41,995 nucleotides of DNA from Bacillota bacterium (lineage in GTDB: Bacteria; Bacillota; DTU030; DUMP01), in contig DURJ01000018.1 in the NCBI GenBank assembly GCA_012837285.1, positions 1-41,995 of the forward strand, written 5' to 3'. A model generated the notes under the pieces. It did not search any database and had not been told where the DNA came from. It saw nothing but the letters and a program-made list of their open reading frames with translations. Shown piece after piece: positions 32,268 to 39,288 of the stretch. Within the stretch, counting starts at the first letter, position 1. Each line of letters opens with the position of its first letter. Both the position numbers and the translations under genes were made by a program.

Positions 32268-33239
32268 TTAAGCTATTTGCGTACCAATTTGCTCGCTCCA
32301 GCGACCACAGCGGTCACCCCAGCAGGCTAAGGTTTGCCCCTCAGCTATTATTTCTACTACCTCACAACAGTTACTGCAGCCGCCACAATGTTTGCCTTTC
32401 ACATCAAAATTCCAGTGGCTGATCTCAAAACCACGGAAGCTGCTCTTGGTCCCAGGGTGAACTTTTTTTCGGGCCAATAATGCAGCTCCCAAGGCACCCA
32501 TAACGGCGTGCTGTTTCGGCACCGTCACCTTTAGCTTCAAGGCCTCTTCAAAAGCTTGTTTCATTCCTGCATTAGCTGCAACCCCACCTTGAAACAAAAC
32601 CGGCGGAAGTATTTCCTTACCTTTAGCGACGTTGTTTAGGTAGTTGCGAACCAAGGCTTGGCACAAACCGCGGGCAATATCTTCCATGGAGTGTCCCAGT
32701 TGTTGTTTGTGAATCATATCCGATTCAGCAAACACGGCACAGCGTCCGGCTATTCGAACCGGGTTCTTTGATCTGATCGCCAGTTGCCCGAATTGCTCAA
32801 TTGACAGTCCGAGTCTTTCTGCTTGACGGTCAAGAAAAGAACCGGTACCGGCAGCACAAACAGTGTTCATGGCAAAATCCACTACCATGCTGTTTCGCAG
32901 AATGATTATCTTGGAGTCTTGTCCACCGATCTCAAGAACCGTTTGCACATCAGGAAGTTCGTTAGCTGCGGCTATGCCGTGGGCTGTAATTTCGTTCTTC
33001 ACGGTATCAGCTCCTACCATAACACCGGCTAGATGACGGCCGCTGCCGGTACTGCCTACGCCGCGAATGGTAACTTCCGGGGACAGTTGGTTTTGTAGCT
33101 CAATTAACCCCCTTTGCACTGCCGCAATAGGGTTCCCTTGGGTACGCAAGTAGAGATGGGCCAAGGCTGTCTCATCTTGACTTAAGACCAAGAAATTTGT
33201 GCTAACTGAACCTAAATCAATACCCAGATATGCCTCCAA
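32268..33239 (-). CDS. Acyl-CoA dehydratase activase-like ATPase (HgdC family)
   Basis: ASKHA-fold ATPase of the 2-hydroxyglutaryl-CoA dehydratase activator family; such proteins use ATP to push one low-potential electron into a partner. The N-terminal phosphate loop GIDLGSVSTN and GIGG-type GGQDSK are visible. The two Cys that hold the dimer-interface [4Fe-4S] cluster are C128 (NTVCAAGTGSF) and C167 (AGRCAVF). The C-terminus adds a Cys-rich tail (CGGCSNCC ... CWGDRC). 323 aa; TTG start with GGGAGGA upstream. Overlaps the next gene upstream by 23 bases. No canonical dehydratase is nearby, so its target is most likely the two downstream-of-spoVAE partner proteins. Confidence 0.85.
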   Translation of the reverse strand: MEAYLGIDLGSVSTNFLVLSQDETALAHLYLRTQGNPIAAVQRGLIELQNQLSPEVTIRGVGSTGSGRHLAGVMVGADTVKNEITAHGIAAANELPDVQTVLEIGGQDSKIIILRNSMVVDFAMNTVCAAGTGSFLDRQAERLGLSIEQFGQLAIRSKNPVRIAGRCAVFAESDMIHKQQLGHSMEDIARGLCQALVRNYLNNVAKGKEILPPVLFQGGVAANAGMKQAFEEALKLKVTVPKQHAVMGALGAALLARKKVHPGTKSSFRGFEISHWNFDVKGKHCGGCSNCCEVVEIIAEGQTLACWGDRCGRWSEQIGTQIA

Positions 33240-34377
33240 AGGTTAACTCCTCCCTGGTTAGTGGTGACGTTCTCATGTTCTTCTTGCAGCTGGACCCACG
33301 GGCCCGTCTTCGTGCCCACAGCAGCTCGCAAAATGCTTCCAATCTGGTGAGTATTCCTGCTTCGGCAGAGTGTTCGTCCAGCATGAGCGTAAGAACCGGG
33401 ATATTTTCCTCCAAACTGACCCGGGGCAATATACTCTTGGCTACAATCTCCGGCATACAAGTCAAAGGTGCCACCTGAATTACCCCGTCCACACCGGCAC
33501 GAGCGTACATTATGGTGGTGCTTATGGTCTCAATCCCATGGCCACCAACAAAATGGCCCAGATACGGGGCCGCTAATCGATAATGCTCACGGTCGTCGCG
33601 AAGACGAAGGGTATGCAGGATAAGATTAGTCATCACCCAATCGCTAAGGTAGATTGACCGGATGACCTCTACACCCATTTCGCCCAGCAGTCGTTCGATT
33701 TCCAGATTAACTGCCGGTTCCAAAACAGTATATATCTCCCCAACCAAGCCCACCTTAAGGGTGTCTTTTCCTGATTCAACCTCGATTTCCTCCAATAGCA
33801 TGCTTCCATGTTCAGCTGCTTCTTGCACAGCCTTGATGTTTTCTGCCCGGTCAACTTGGGCCAAAATTGTCTTCCAAATACGGGTTGTACAGCCGCGAAG
33901 GACCTCGCGGGCCCGAACAGGGTATGCTTGTTCGGCCAGTGTGTCCAGGGCTTTTAGCTTAGCCCAAGCCAGGGCTCCGGCTCGGTACACGGTCAGGGGA
34001 GTAGCCCTGGCTGTTAAACGTCGGAGCCCCTGAATTAATAGGCGCCATTGACCTTGGGGCGGCTCCAGTACAATCATATCCAGGTTGACACCAAGATCCG
34101 CCAAGATCTCTTGCTGAACCTGGGCGTAGTAACCAAACCGGCACGGTCCAATTCCGCCCGCCATTACTACCGTATCGGCTCCCAGCTCTGCAGCCTGAAG
34201 AAAATTACCGATGTTTACCTTAAGAGGCAAGCAGGCAAACTCAGGAGCATAACGAGTACCAAGGTTAATGGTGTCCTGGCTAATAGCAGGAGGTTCCACA
34301 ACTTCAAGTCCCAGACCGGTCAACAATGACCGTACCGGTATATGAAGGTCACCCATATGAGGAAAGGTAACTTTCAA
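33217..34377 (-). CDS. Acyl-CoA dehydratase activase-related protein, large partner
   Basis: A 386-residue protein of the HgdA/B-like, COG3581-type group, function unknown. Four cysteines occur in fixed contexts: C49 (EFACLP), C79 (GGIGPCRFGYY), C163 (LRGCT) and C307 (PLTCMPE). The C-terminal EHSAEAGILTRLEAF matches the end of the neighbouring paralogue (EHTGEVGLVTRLEAF). This suggests two related halves holding an Fe-S cluster between them. TTG start with GGAGGA upstream. It overlaps both neighbours, so the trio is translated together. Confidence 0.75.
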   Translation of the reverse strand: MKVTFPHMGDLHIPVRSLLTGLGLEVVEPPAISQDTINLGTRYAPEFACLPLKVNIGNFLQAAELGADTVVMAGGIGPCRFGYYAQVQQEILADLGVNLDMIVLEPPQGQWRLLIQGLRRLTARATPLTVYRAGALAWAKLKALDTLAEQAYPVRAREVLRGCTTRIWKTILAQVDRAENIKAVQEAAEHGSMLLEEIEVESGKDTLKVGLVGEIYTVLEPAVNLEIERLLGEMGVEVIRSIYLSDWVMTNLILHTLRLRDDREHYRLAAPYLGHFVGGHGIETISTTIMYARAGVDGVIQVAPLTCMPEIVAKSILPRVSLEENIPVLTLMLDEHSAEAGILTRLEAFCELLWARRRARGSSCKKNMRTSPLTREELTFGGISGY

Positions 34378-35330
34378 GATCTATTCCTCCACTCAATCAT
34401 GTCCAAGAAGGCTTCTAATCGCGTAACCAGTCCCACTTCCCCGGTATGCTCATCCAGCGTAAGGAGTAGAAATGGTATTCGCCTAGCTTTATGTGTTCGC
34501 CGTTCCAACAGTTCCCCTACCAGGGAATCGGGCCCACAACCAAAAGAAACCACATGGACAATACCGACCACCGAGTTGTTCCTTAAGTAATGGCTGGCAG
34601 TACCCACCAGCGATCGACCCAGACTCCAAAACAGGTGTTTTGGCAAACGAGCGGCTTCACGCTCGACGATAGAGGGCGATAGCATCTCCGGTGTAACAAC
34701 TCCATAGCCGCGCTGATAAAGTTGGCTGATCAAATTCATACTGACGAATTCATCGAAGATGTTGTAAGGATGCCCCAGCAGTAATAAAGTGGGACCAGAA
34801 AGGGAGTTGGAAGAATGAGCACGTTGGCCGAGAAGATCAACCGGGGTACAGCCACGTTGAAGCTCTCGCTGATATGATTTTAGTTCATGTCTAGCTTGGT
34901 ACCAGGCAGCTTCGGCGGTTTTCTTGCTGAAACCTAATTTTTGAGCTGCCTGAATGTGTGATCGCCGCCAACCGGTGCTCTTCTGCCGGGCGTTAAGCGT
35001 CGGGGCAATCAACTGAGGTAAGTTGTAACCGCTATGTCTAATCATGTCCGGCAGGCCCATAAGCTTAGGGCAAATATAGGTGCCTTTTTGAGCACTAATT
35101 ATCCGAGGAATAAACAGACAATCAACGCTGCTGGCCAGAGACAAAGCATGTCCGTAATACACTTTTACCGGTAGACAGGCCTCGGGAACCGCTGCAGTAA
35201 CTCCCATATCCAAAATAGTCTTATCTGTTGGGGGCGAGACCACCACCTTCAGGCCTAAATGGCTCCAAAAAGTTTCCCACAAGGGATAGTAATGGTAGTA
35301 GAGCAGCGCCCGGGGGATGCCAATCTTCAC
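34374..35330 (-). CDS. DUF2229 acyl-CoA dehydratase activase-related protein, small partner
   Basis: A 318-residue protein of the DUF2229/COG3580 type (MKIGIPRALLYYHYYPLW). Cysteines C52 (EACLP), C87 (YICPK), C161 (QRGCT) and C265 (SFGCGPDS) occur in the same order as in the larger partner. GTG start at 35330 with GGTGA 7 bases upstream, 39 bases after the spoVAE stop, without a terminator between. It therefore looks like part of the spoVA operon. Function unknown; a redox complex with the adjacent ATPase is inferred. Confidence 0.75.
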   Translation of the reverse strand: MKIGIPRALLYYHYYPLWETFWSHLGLKVVVSPPTDKTILDMGVTAAVPEACLPVKVYYGHALSLASSVDCLFIPRIISAQKGTYICPKLMGLPDMIRHSGYNLPQLIAPTLNARQKSTGWRRSHIQAAQKLGFSKKTAEAAWYQARHELKSYQRELQRGCTPVDLLGQRAHSSNSLSGPTLLLLGHPYNIFDEFVSMNLISQLYQRGYGVVTPEMLSPSIVEREAARLPKHLFWSLGRSLVGTASHYLRNNSVVGIVHVVSFGCGPDSLVGELLERRTHKARRIPFLLLTLDEHTGEVGLVTRLEAFLDMIEWRNRS

Positions 35331-35369
35331 TATCGGATCACCGAACCTTTCTAAACTGCCAGCCAGCCT

Positions 35370-35720
35370 CTATCCTTTAGGGTTAAAAAGAAGGGCTATA
35401 ATCACTCCCAGCACAACAGCAGTTACAACCCCCATAGACGTGTTTTTGAACACACCGCTTAAGATACCGACAGCTCCCTTGGTCTCTACCTGTTCGAGAA
35501 TCCCCTGAACCAAAGCATGACCAAAGCCTGTAAGTGGGATGGTAGCACCTGCCCCGCCGAAGGCTGCGATTTTCTCATAAAGTCCTACACCACTGAGAAG
35601 TGCGCCTATGCAGACAAACAGTACCAACACATGGGCCGAGGTAAGGGAAGTAAGATCCATGAGCAATTGTCCCAGAGAACAAATAATCCCACCAACCACA
35701 AAAGCCTGTAAATAATCCAA
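35370..35720 (-). CDS. spoVAE: Stage V sporulation protein AE
   Basis: Membrane subunit (about four segments) of the SpoVA complex, which moves dipicolinate into the forespore and out at germination. 116 aa, the short SpoVAEb type, with VGGIICSLGQLLMDLT and PLTGFGHALVQGI. TTG start at 35720 with AGGAGGAG upstream. It shares this fold with SpoVAC. Confidence 0.94.
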   Translation of the reverse strand: MDYLQAFVVGGIICSLGQLLMDLTSLTSAHVLVLFVCIGALLSGVGLYEKIAAFGGAGATIPLTGFGHALVQGILEQVETKGAVGILSGVFKNTSMGVVTAVVLGVIIALLFNPKG

Positions 35721-35731
35721 GACAACTCCTC

Positions 35732-36742
35732 CTAGACCTTTTCTATTGATACAGCATGGGCAATGGCGGGAATGGACTCACCTTGTTGGTAAGAAGTAGG
35801 ACTAAGTAAGGCACCGGTGCTGACTAGCAGCATTCGCTTCAGCTCTCCATGCACGAGTCGCGGAAAAAAGTAGCTGGAAAATACAGCGGCTGAACAGGCG
35901 CAACCACTACCGCCGGCATGAGTGTCCTGTTCTGGATCATATATGAGTATCCCGCAGTCGGTATAGTTACTCTTAATGTCGTAACCGGCTTCAGCCAGCA
36001 TATCTTGGGCCAGACCCTTACCAAGGCTACCTAGATCGCCGGTGGCGATTACGTCGTAGTAATCAGGCTGGCGACCGGTATCTTGAAAGTGACGCTCGAT
36101 AGTGTCCACAGCCGCTGGTGCCATAGCTGATCCCATATCATTTATGTCTTTCACTCCCATGTCGATTACCTGTCCCACTGTTATTCCGGTAAGGGCGGCA
36201 CCGCTTCCACTTTCGCCGATTATAGTCGCTGCGGCACCGGTTACAGTCCAATGTGCAGTCGGTTTACGTTGAACGCCCAGTTCTGTCGGATACCGAAACT
36301 GTCGTTCCGCAGTCTGATAGTGGGACGAAGCACTAACCAGCACTTTCGACGCAAACCCTCCGTCAAGGGCAATTCCAGCCAGCCCCAAGGCTTCGCTGAA
36401 GGTGGAGCAGGCTCCAAAGAGACCAAAGAACGGAACCGGCACATGTCGAGCAGCTAAATTAGCGGCAATTATTTGGTTGAGCAAGTCGCCACCAAACATA
36501 AGATCAAGACCGCTGTAGGCCAAATTTATTTTGGCCAAGGCCAGATCCATAGCCCGTCGGACCATTTTTGACTCCCCTAGTTCCCAACTTTTTTCTCCAT
36601 AAAGGGGATCATTGATAATTTCGTCAAAATAACTACCCAGGGGGCCCATTCCTTCTTTTCTGCCCATCACCGACGCAGAACTCAAAACAGGTAACGGCCG
36701 GCTAAACAGATAGGTTTGCTTTCCTACTTTCTTTTGCCTCAA
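35732..36742 (-). CDS. spoVAD: Stage V sporulation protein AD
   Basis: Soluble thiolase-fold subunit of the SpoVA channel that binds dipicolinate. GKQTYLF, GPLGSYFD, FGACSTFSEALGLA and GGSGCACSAAVFSSYF are typical. I use TTG at 36742 (336 aa, close to 338 in Bacillus). It overlaps the spoVAC stop as TTGA, while the longer frame to 36772 has no ribosome site. AAGGTGG lies 12 bases upstream, a little far, so coupling to spoVAC may matter. Confidence 0.95.
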   Translation of the reverse strand: MRQKKVGKQTYLFSRPLPVLSSASVMGRKEGMGPLGSYFDEIINDPLYGEKSWELGESKMVRRAMDLALAKINLAYSGLDLMFGGDLLNQIIAANLAARHVPVPFFGLFGACSTFSEALGLAGIALDGGFASKVLVSASSHYQTAERQFRYPTELGVQRKPTAHWTVTGAAATIIGESGSGAALTGITVGQVIDMGVKDINDMGSAMAPAAVDTIERHFQDTGRQPDYYDVIATGDLGSLGKGLAQDMLAEAGYDIKSNYTDCGILIYDPEQDTHAGGSGCACSAAVFSSYFFPRLVHGELKRMLLVSTGALLSPTSYQQGESIPAIAHAVSIEKV

Positions 36743-37209
36743 ACCTTGATTATCCCACCTTTTAGCAGCCAATGAACAAAACCTACCAGGACTGAGGTAA
36801 GAATGCCGTAGACTAATACCGGGCCGGCTACAACGAACATTCGAGCTCCAACCCCCAGGACCAGACCTTCGCGTTTGAATTCCAACGCCGGTGAAACAAT
36901 GGAGTTGGCAAACCCGGTGATTGGCACAGCTGAGCCGGCACCGGCAAACTTGCCTAACTCATCGTACCAGCCTAAGCCTGTCAATAAAGCTCCCAGAGCA
37001 ACCATTACGGTGGCTGTAAGTCCGGCAGCTTCGTTAGCAGCAAACCCGCGAGAGGTAAATAGGTTAAGTACAATTTGGCCGATGACGCAGATGAATCCGC
37101 CTACGGCAAAAGCAGTGAGCACGTTTCGTACTACCGGGGGCTGGGGTCTCTTTTGCTGAACTCTTCGCTGGTATTCTTGCTGCTTGGGGGTCTTGCTTTG
37201 AGCGGCCAA
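36739..37209 (-). CDS. spoVAC: Stage V sporulation protein AC
   Basis: Membrane subunit of SpoVA; in Bacillus it acts as a mechanosensitive dipicolinate channel. A basic N-terminal arm (about 1-25) precedes four or five membrane segments. AVGGFICVIGQI and PITGFANSIVSPALEFKREG are typical. 156 aa. TTG start with GGGGTGG 7 bases upstream. SpoVAA and SpoVAB, which precede it in Bacillus, are not present. Confidence 0.95.
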   Translation of the reverse strand: MAAQSKTPKQQEYQRRVQQKRPQPPVVRNVLTAFAVGGFICVIGQIVLNLFTSRGFAANEAAGLTATVMVALGALLTGLGWYDELGKFAGAGSAVPITGFANSIVSPALEFKREGLVLGVGARMFVVAGPVLVYGILTSVLVGFVHWLLKGGIIKV

Positions 37210-37242
37210 CTGATACCACCCCTTTACAGTCGTGAAATGAGG

Positions 37243-37264
37243 GAGAGCACCTCCAGGTGCCCTC
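37243..37264 (-). terminator. Hairpin between the dodecin gene and spoVAC
   Basis: GAGGGCACC and GGTGCTCTC form a 9-bp stem (one G-U) with loop TGGA directly after the dodecin stop. The downstream T-run is poor, so it may be a weak terminator or an RNA-stabilising structure that lets some transcription reach spoVAC. Confidence 0.55.
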
Positions 37265-37474
37265 CTAGTGTGTTCCGTCCACCGGGAACGCTATTTTGCA
37301 GTTGGCCTTGTATTCAATTACATCGCCGTCTTCTACATTACCTGTAAGGTTATAAATTTCCACCCCAGAAATATTGCGCACCGTCTTGGATGCTTGTCGC
37401 ACAGCATCTTTTACGGCGTCGTCCCAGCTTGTTTGGGACTCACCAACAACTTCTATTACCTTGACAACTGTCAT
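37265..37474 (-). CDS. Dodecin family protein
   Basis: A 69-residue protein with the dodecin fold pattern (VVKVIEVVGESQTSWDDAV, then a helix, then two strands), usually a dodecamer that stores flavin. W17 is in the usual TSW context. The Trp that stacks on flavin in archaeal dodecin (near residue 36) is glycine here (NISGVEI), so flavin binding is uncertain. ATG at 37474 with GGAGG 9 bases upstream. It sits between sigF and spoVAC, where Bacillus has spoVAA/AB, and has a forespore-like promoter. Confidence 0.88.
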   Translation of the reverse strand: MTVVKVIEVVGESQTSWDDAVKDAVRQASKTVRNISGVEIYNLTGNVEDGDVIEYKANCKIAFPVDGTH

Positions 37475-37533
37475 CTTGACGCCCCTCCTCTCTGACAATA
37501 AGCAGAAAAAGTTGAACTAGTTGATTCTGACAC

Positions 37534-37562
37534 TAGTATGGCTTATCAAGCTAAAAACATAC
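37534..37562 (-). promoter_or_regulatory. Candidate SigG-type promoter of the dodecin gene
   Basis: Minus strand GTATG, 17-base spacer, CATACTA fits the SigG pattern (GNATR / CANNMTA). It starts immediately after the sigF terminator T-run and about 60 bases before the dodecin ATG. Read-through would also serve spoVA. Prediction only. Confidence 0.45.
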
Positions 37563-37565
37563 AAA

Positions 37566-37587
37566 AAAGCGGGCATCTACCCGCTTT
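37566..37587 (-). terminator. Terminator of the spoIIA operon
   Basis: AAAGCGGG and CCCGCTTT form an 8-bp stem around six bases, followed by further T residues on the minus strand. The sigF stop codon (37577-37579) lies in the loop. Confidence 0.88.
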
Positions 37588-38341
37588 CTAGCAGTTCCTT
37601 TATTTTCAGCAGAATTTGTTTTTCCAGCCGCGACACTTGCACCTGTGACAACCCCAATTCTTTCGCCACCTCAGCTTGTGTCTTGTCGACAAAGAAGCGC
37701 TGCCGGATGATGTGCTGTTCCCGTGGGGTTAATTTCTGCAGTAGTTGCCTCAACAGAATATGCTCCAACCAGTCATTGCTGTTTCCTTCTCCTAACCGGT
37801 CTTCCAGTTTTAAGGCGCTGGTTTCGTCTCTATAGATTGGATCCGACAACGAGGCCGGAGTCTGCACTGCTTCCAGTGAACAAACCAACTCTTCCGGACT
37901 CACACCGATTTCAGCCGCAATTTCGCTCACACTCGGATCTCGTCCTAACCGTTGGGCCAGCAACTGTTTTGCTCGACGGCCCTTATGCGCAGTCTCTTTA
38001 AGAACCCGACTTATCTTAATCGGGTTGTCATCACGGAGAAAACGCCGTATTTCGCCGATAATCATGGGGACAGCATAAGTAGAGAACTGGACATTGTAAG
38101 CAGGGTCAAATTTGTCTACGGCCTTCATCAAGCCAATTGTACCAATTTGAAAGAGGTCTTCAAACTCATGGCCGCGGCCAGCAAAACGACGTGCTATGTT
38201 AACCACTAGCCTTAGGTTCTCATTAATCACCTGTTCCCTAGCTTCGCCATCACCCGCCCTTATCCGAGCCAGCAATTCAATTGTTTGCTGCGATCCTTTA
38301 CTCCGCTCAGGTAGATCTAATCGGAGAAAATGTTCAGTCAT
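37577..38341 (-). CDS. sigF: RNA polymerase sporulation sigma factor SigF
   Basis: The first forespore-specific sigma factor, held inactive by SpoIIAB until SpoIIAA is dephosphorylated. Region 2 (NLRLVVNIARRFAGRG, DLFQIGTIGLMKAVDKFD, FSTYAVPMIIGEIRRFLRDD), region 3, and region 4 with the -35 helix-turn-helix (LGLSQVQVSRLEKQIL) are complete. 254 aa. ATG at 38341 overlaps the end of spoIIAB by 8 bases. Confidence 0.97.
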   Translation of the reverse strand: MTEHFLRLDLPERSKGSQQTIELLARIRAGDGEAREQVINENLRLVVNIARRFAGRGHEFEDLFQIGTIGLMKAVDKFDPAYNVQFSTYAVPMIIGEIRRFLRDDNPIKISRVLKETAHKGRRAKQLLAQRLGRDPSVSEIAAEIGVSPEELVCSLEAVQTPASLSDPIYRDETSALKLEDRLGEGNSNDWLEHILLRQLLQKLTPREQHIIRQRFFVDKTQAEVAKELGLSQVQVSRLEKQILLKIKELLESG

Positions 38342-38777
38342 TGTCCAGGCCGCCCCCCTGTTGGCCTAAACGTTTAGTCATGAAAAGGCAGGTGCCTTCT
38401 CCCTCCTTCGACTGAATATCAACCTGATCCATACAGGCTTCGATTAAGGACAAACCAATTCCCATTCTCTCTTGACTGCAGGTTGTTGTCCCTAAGCGCC
38501 GCTTGGACTCTAAATCAGAGATTCCACAGCCATTGTCTTTTACCTCCACATTTACTTGTTGCCCTGATAGTCGTGCCGTTACCATTATCAAGCCTTCTGC
38601 TTGAGGATAGGCATGGACTACAATATTGGTTACGGCCTCGGAAACCGCAGTACTAATGTCGGCCAATTCAGGAACGGTAGGGTCTAGCTGGCTGACGAAA
38701 GCGGCTACAGCGGTGCGCGCAAAGGCGACATTCTCCGGTTTGCTGGGAAATTCCAGATACATATAGTTGTCGGCCAT
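38334..38777 (-). CDS. spoIIAB: Anti-sigma F factor SpoIIAB
   Basis: GHKL-type serine kinase that binds SigF and phosphorylates SpoIIAA. N-box AVSEAVTNIVVHAY, G1 box DNGCGISD and G2 GIGLSLIEACMD are present. 147 aa from ATG 38777 (Bacillus 146), with AGGAG upstream and one base between the spoIIAA stop and this start. Confidence 0.97.
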   Translation of the reverse strand: MADNYMYLEFPSKPENVAFARTAVAAFVSQLDPTVPELADISTAVSEAVTNIVVHAYPQAEGLIMVTARLSGQQVNVEVKDNGCGISDLESKRRLGTTTCSQERMGIGLSLIEACMDQVDIQSKEGEGTCLFMTKRLGQQGGGLDND

Positions 38778-38778
38778 A

Positions 38779-39126
38779 TTATTTCTCCTCCCCCACTGCA
38801 TGCAGAGCTTCCGCCAAGGTTTGCGTTTGCGGGATAAGTTTAGTTAAACCAGAAAGCTCAAATACCCGCCGCACCTGACCTTGAGGCCCGGCCACGATAG
38901 TCTTTCCCCCAGTCTCAGCCAGCCGGTGGTACCGCCCTAACACAAAGCCCAAGCCCGAGCTATCCATAAAAGTAGTATCCGTCAAGTCCAGAATGAGACC
39001 GCCGGCTGTTTTTTCAGCCAGCGCTTTTTCCAGCTTAATCCGAACAGCTGGAACGCTGGCCACATCCAGCTCTCCAGTTATCTTTGCCACTAGCCATGAG
39101 CCTTGGTAAGATAGGTCAATCCCCAT
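38779..39126 (-). CDS. spoIIAA: Anti-sigma F factor antagonist SpoIIAA
   Basis: STAS-domain partner-switch protein. Unphosphorylated, it releases SigF from SpoIIAB. The phosphorylation serine lies in FMDSSGLGFVLGRY. 115 aa from ATG 39126, with GGAGGGAGGGG upstream. First gene of spoIIAA-AB-sigF, with a SigH-like promoter 45 bases upstream. Confidence 0.97.
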   Translation of the reverse strand: MGIDLSYQGSWLVAKITGELDVASVPAVRIKLEKALAEKTAGGLILDLTDTTFMDSSGLGFVLGRYHRLAETGGKTIVAGPQGQVRRVFELSGLTKLIPQTQTLAEALHAVGEEK

Positions 39127-39172
39127 TTTGTCCCCTCCCTCCGGATTCACAATATTTACCAGCTACTTTCAT

Positions 39173-39199
39173 ATTCGCGTTCCACTCTCTTTTCCCTGC
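39173..39199 (-). promoter_or_regulatory. Candidate SigH promoter of spoIIAA
   Basis: Minus strand GCAGGGAAA, 11-base spacer, CGCGAAT, close to the SigH pattern (RnAGGAWWW / RnnGAAT). The spoIIA operon is SigH- and Spo0A-dependent in Bacillus. No clear Spo0A box is seen nearby. Confidence 0.55.
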
Positions 39200-39222
39200 C
39201 AACTGCACCAATAATGAAAAAA

Positions 39223-39248
39223 GGTTGTCCTAGACAGGAAGGACAACC
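39223..39248 (-). terminator. Terminator of dacF
   Basis: GGTTGTCCT and AGGACAACC form a perfect 9-bp stem with an 8-base loop, followed by TTTTTT on the minus strand. It separates dacF from the spoIIA promoter. Confidence 0.92.
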
Positions 39249-39288
39249 GGATCGAATCTTACGGTTCTACTGGCTCAAGACAGAAGTC

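Noticed and set aside
37210-37330. SigG promoter directly upstream of spoVAC (CACACTA near the dodecin stop)
   Set aside because: The -35 half is poor and the spacing is 19; the site would also lie ahead of the hairpin. Not strong enough to list.
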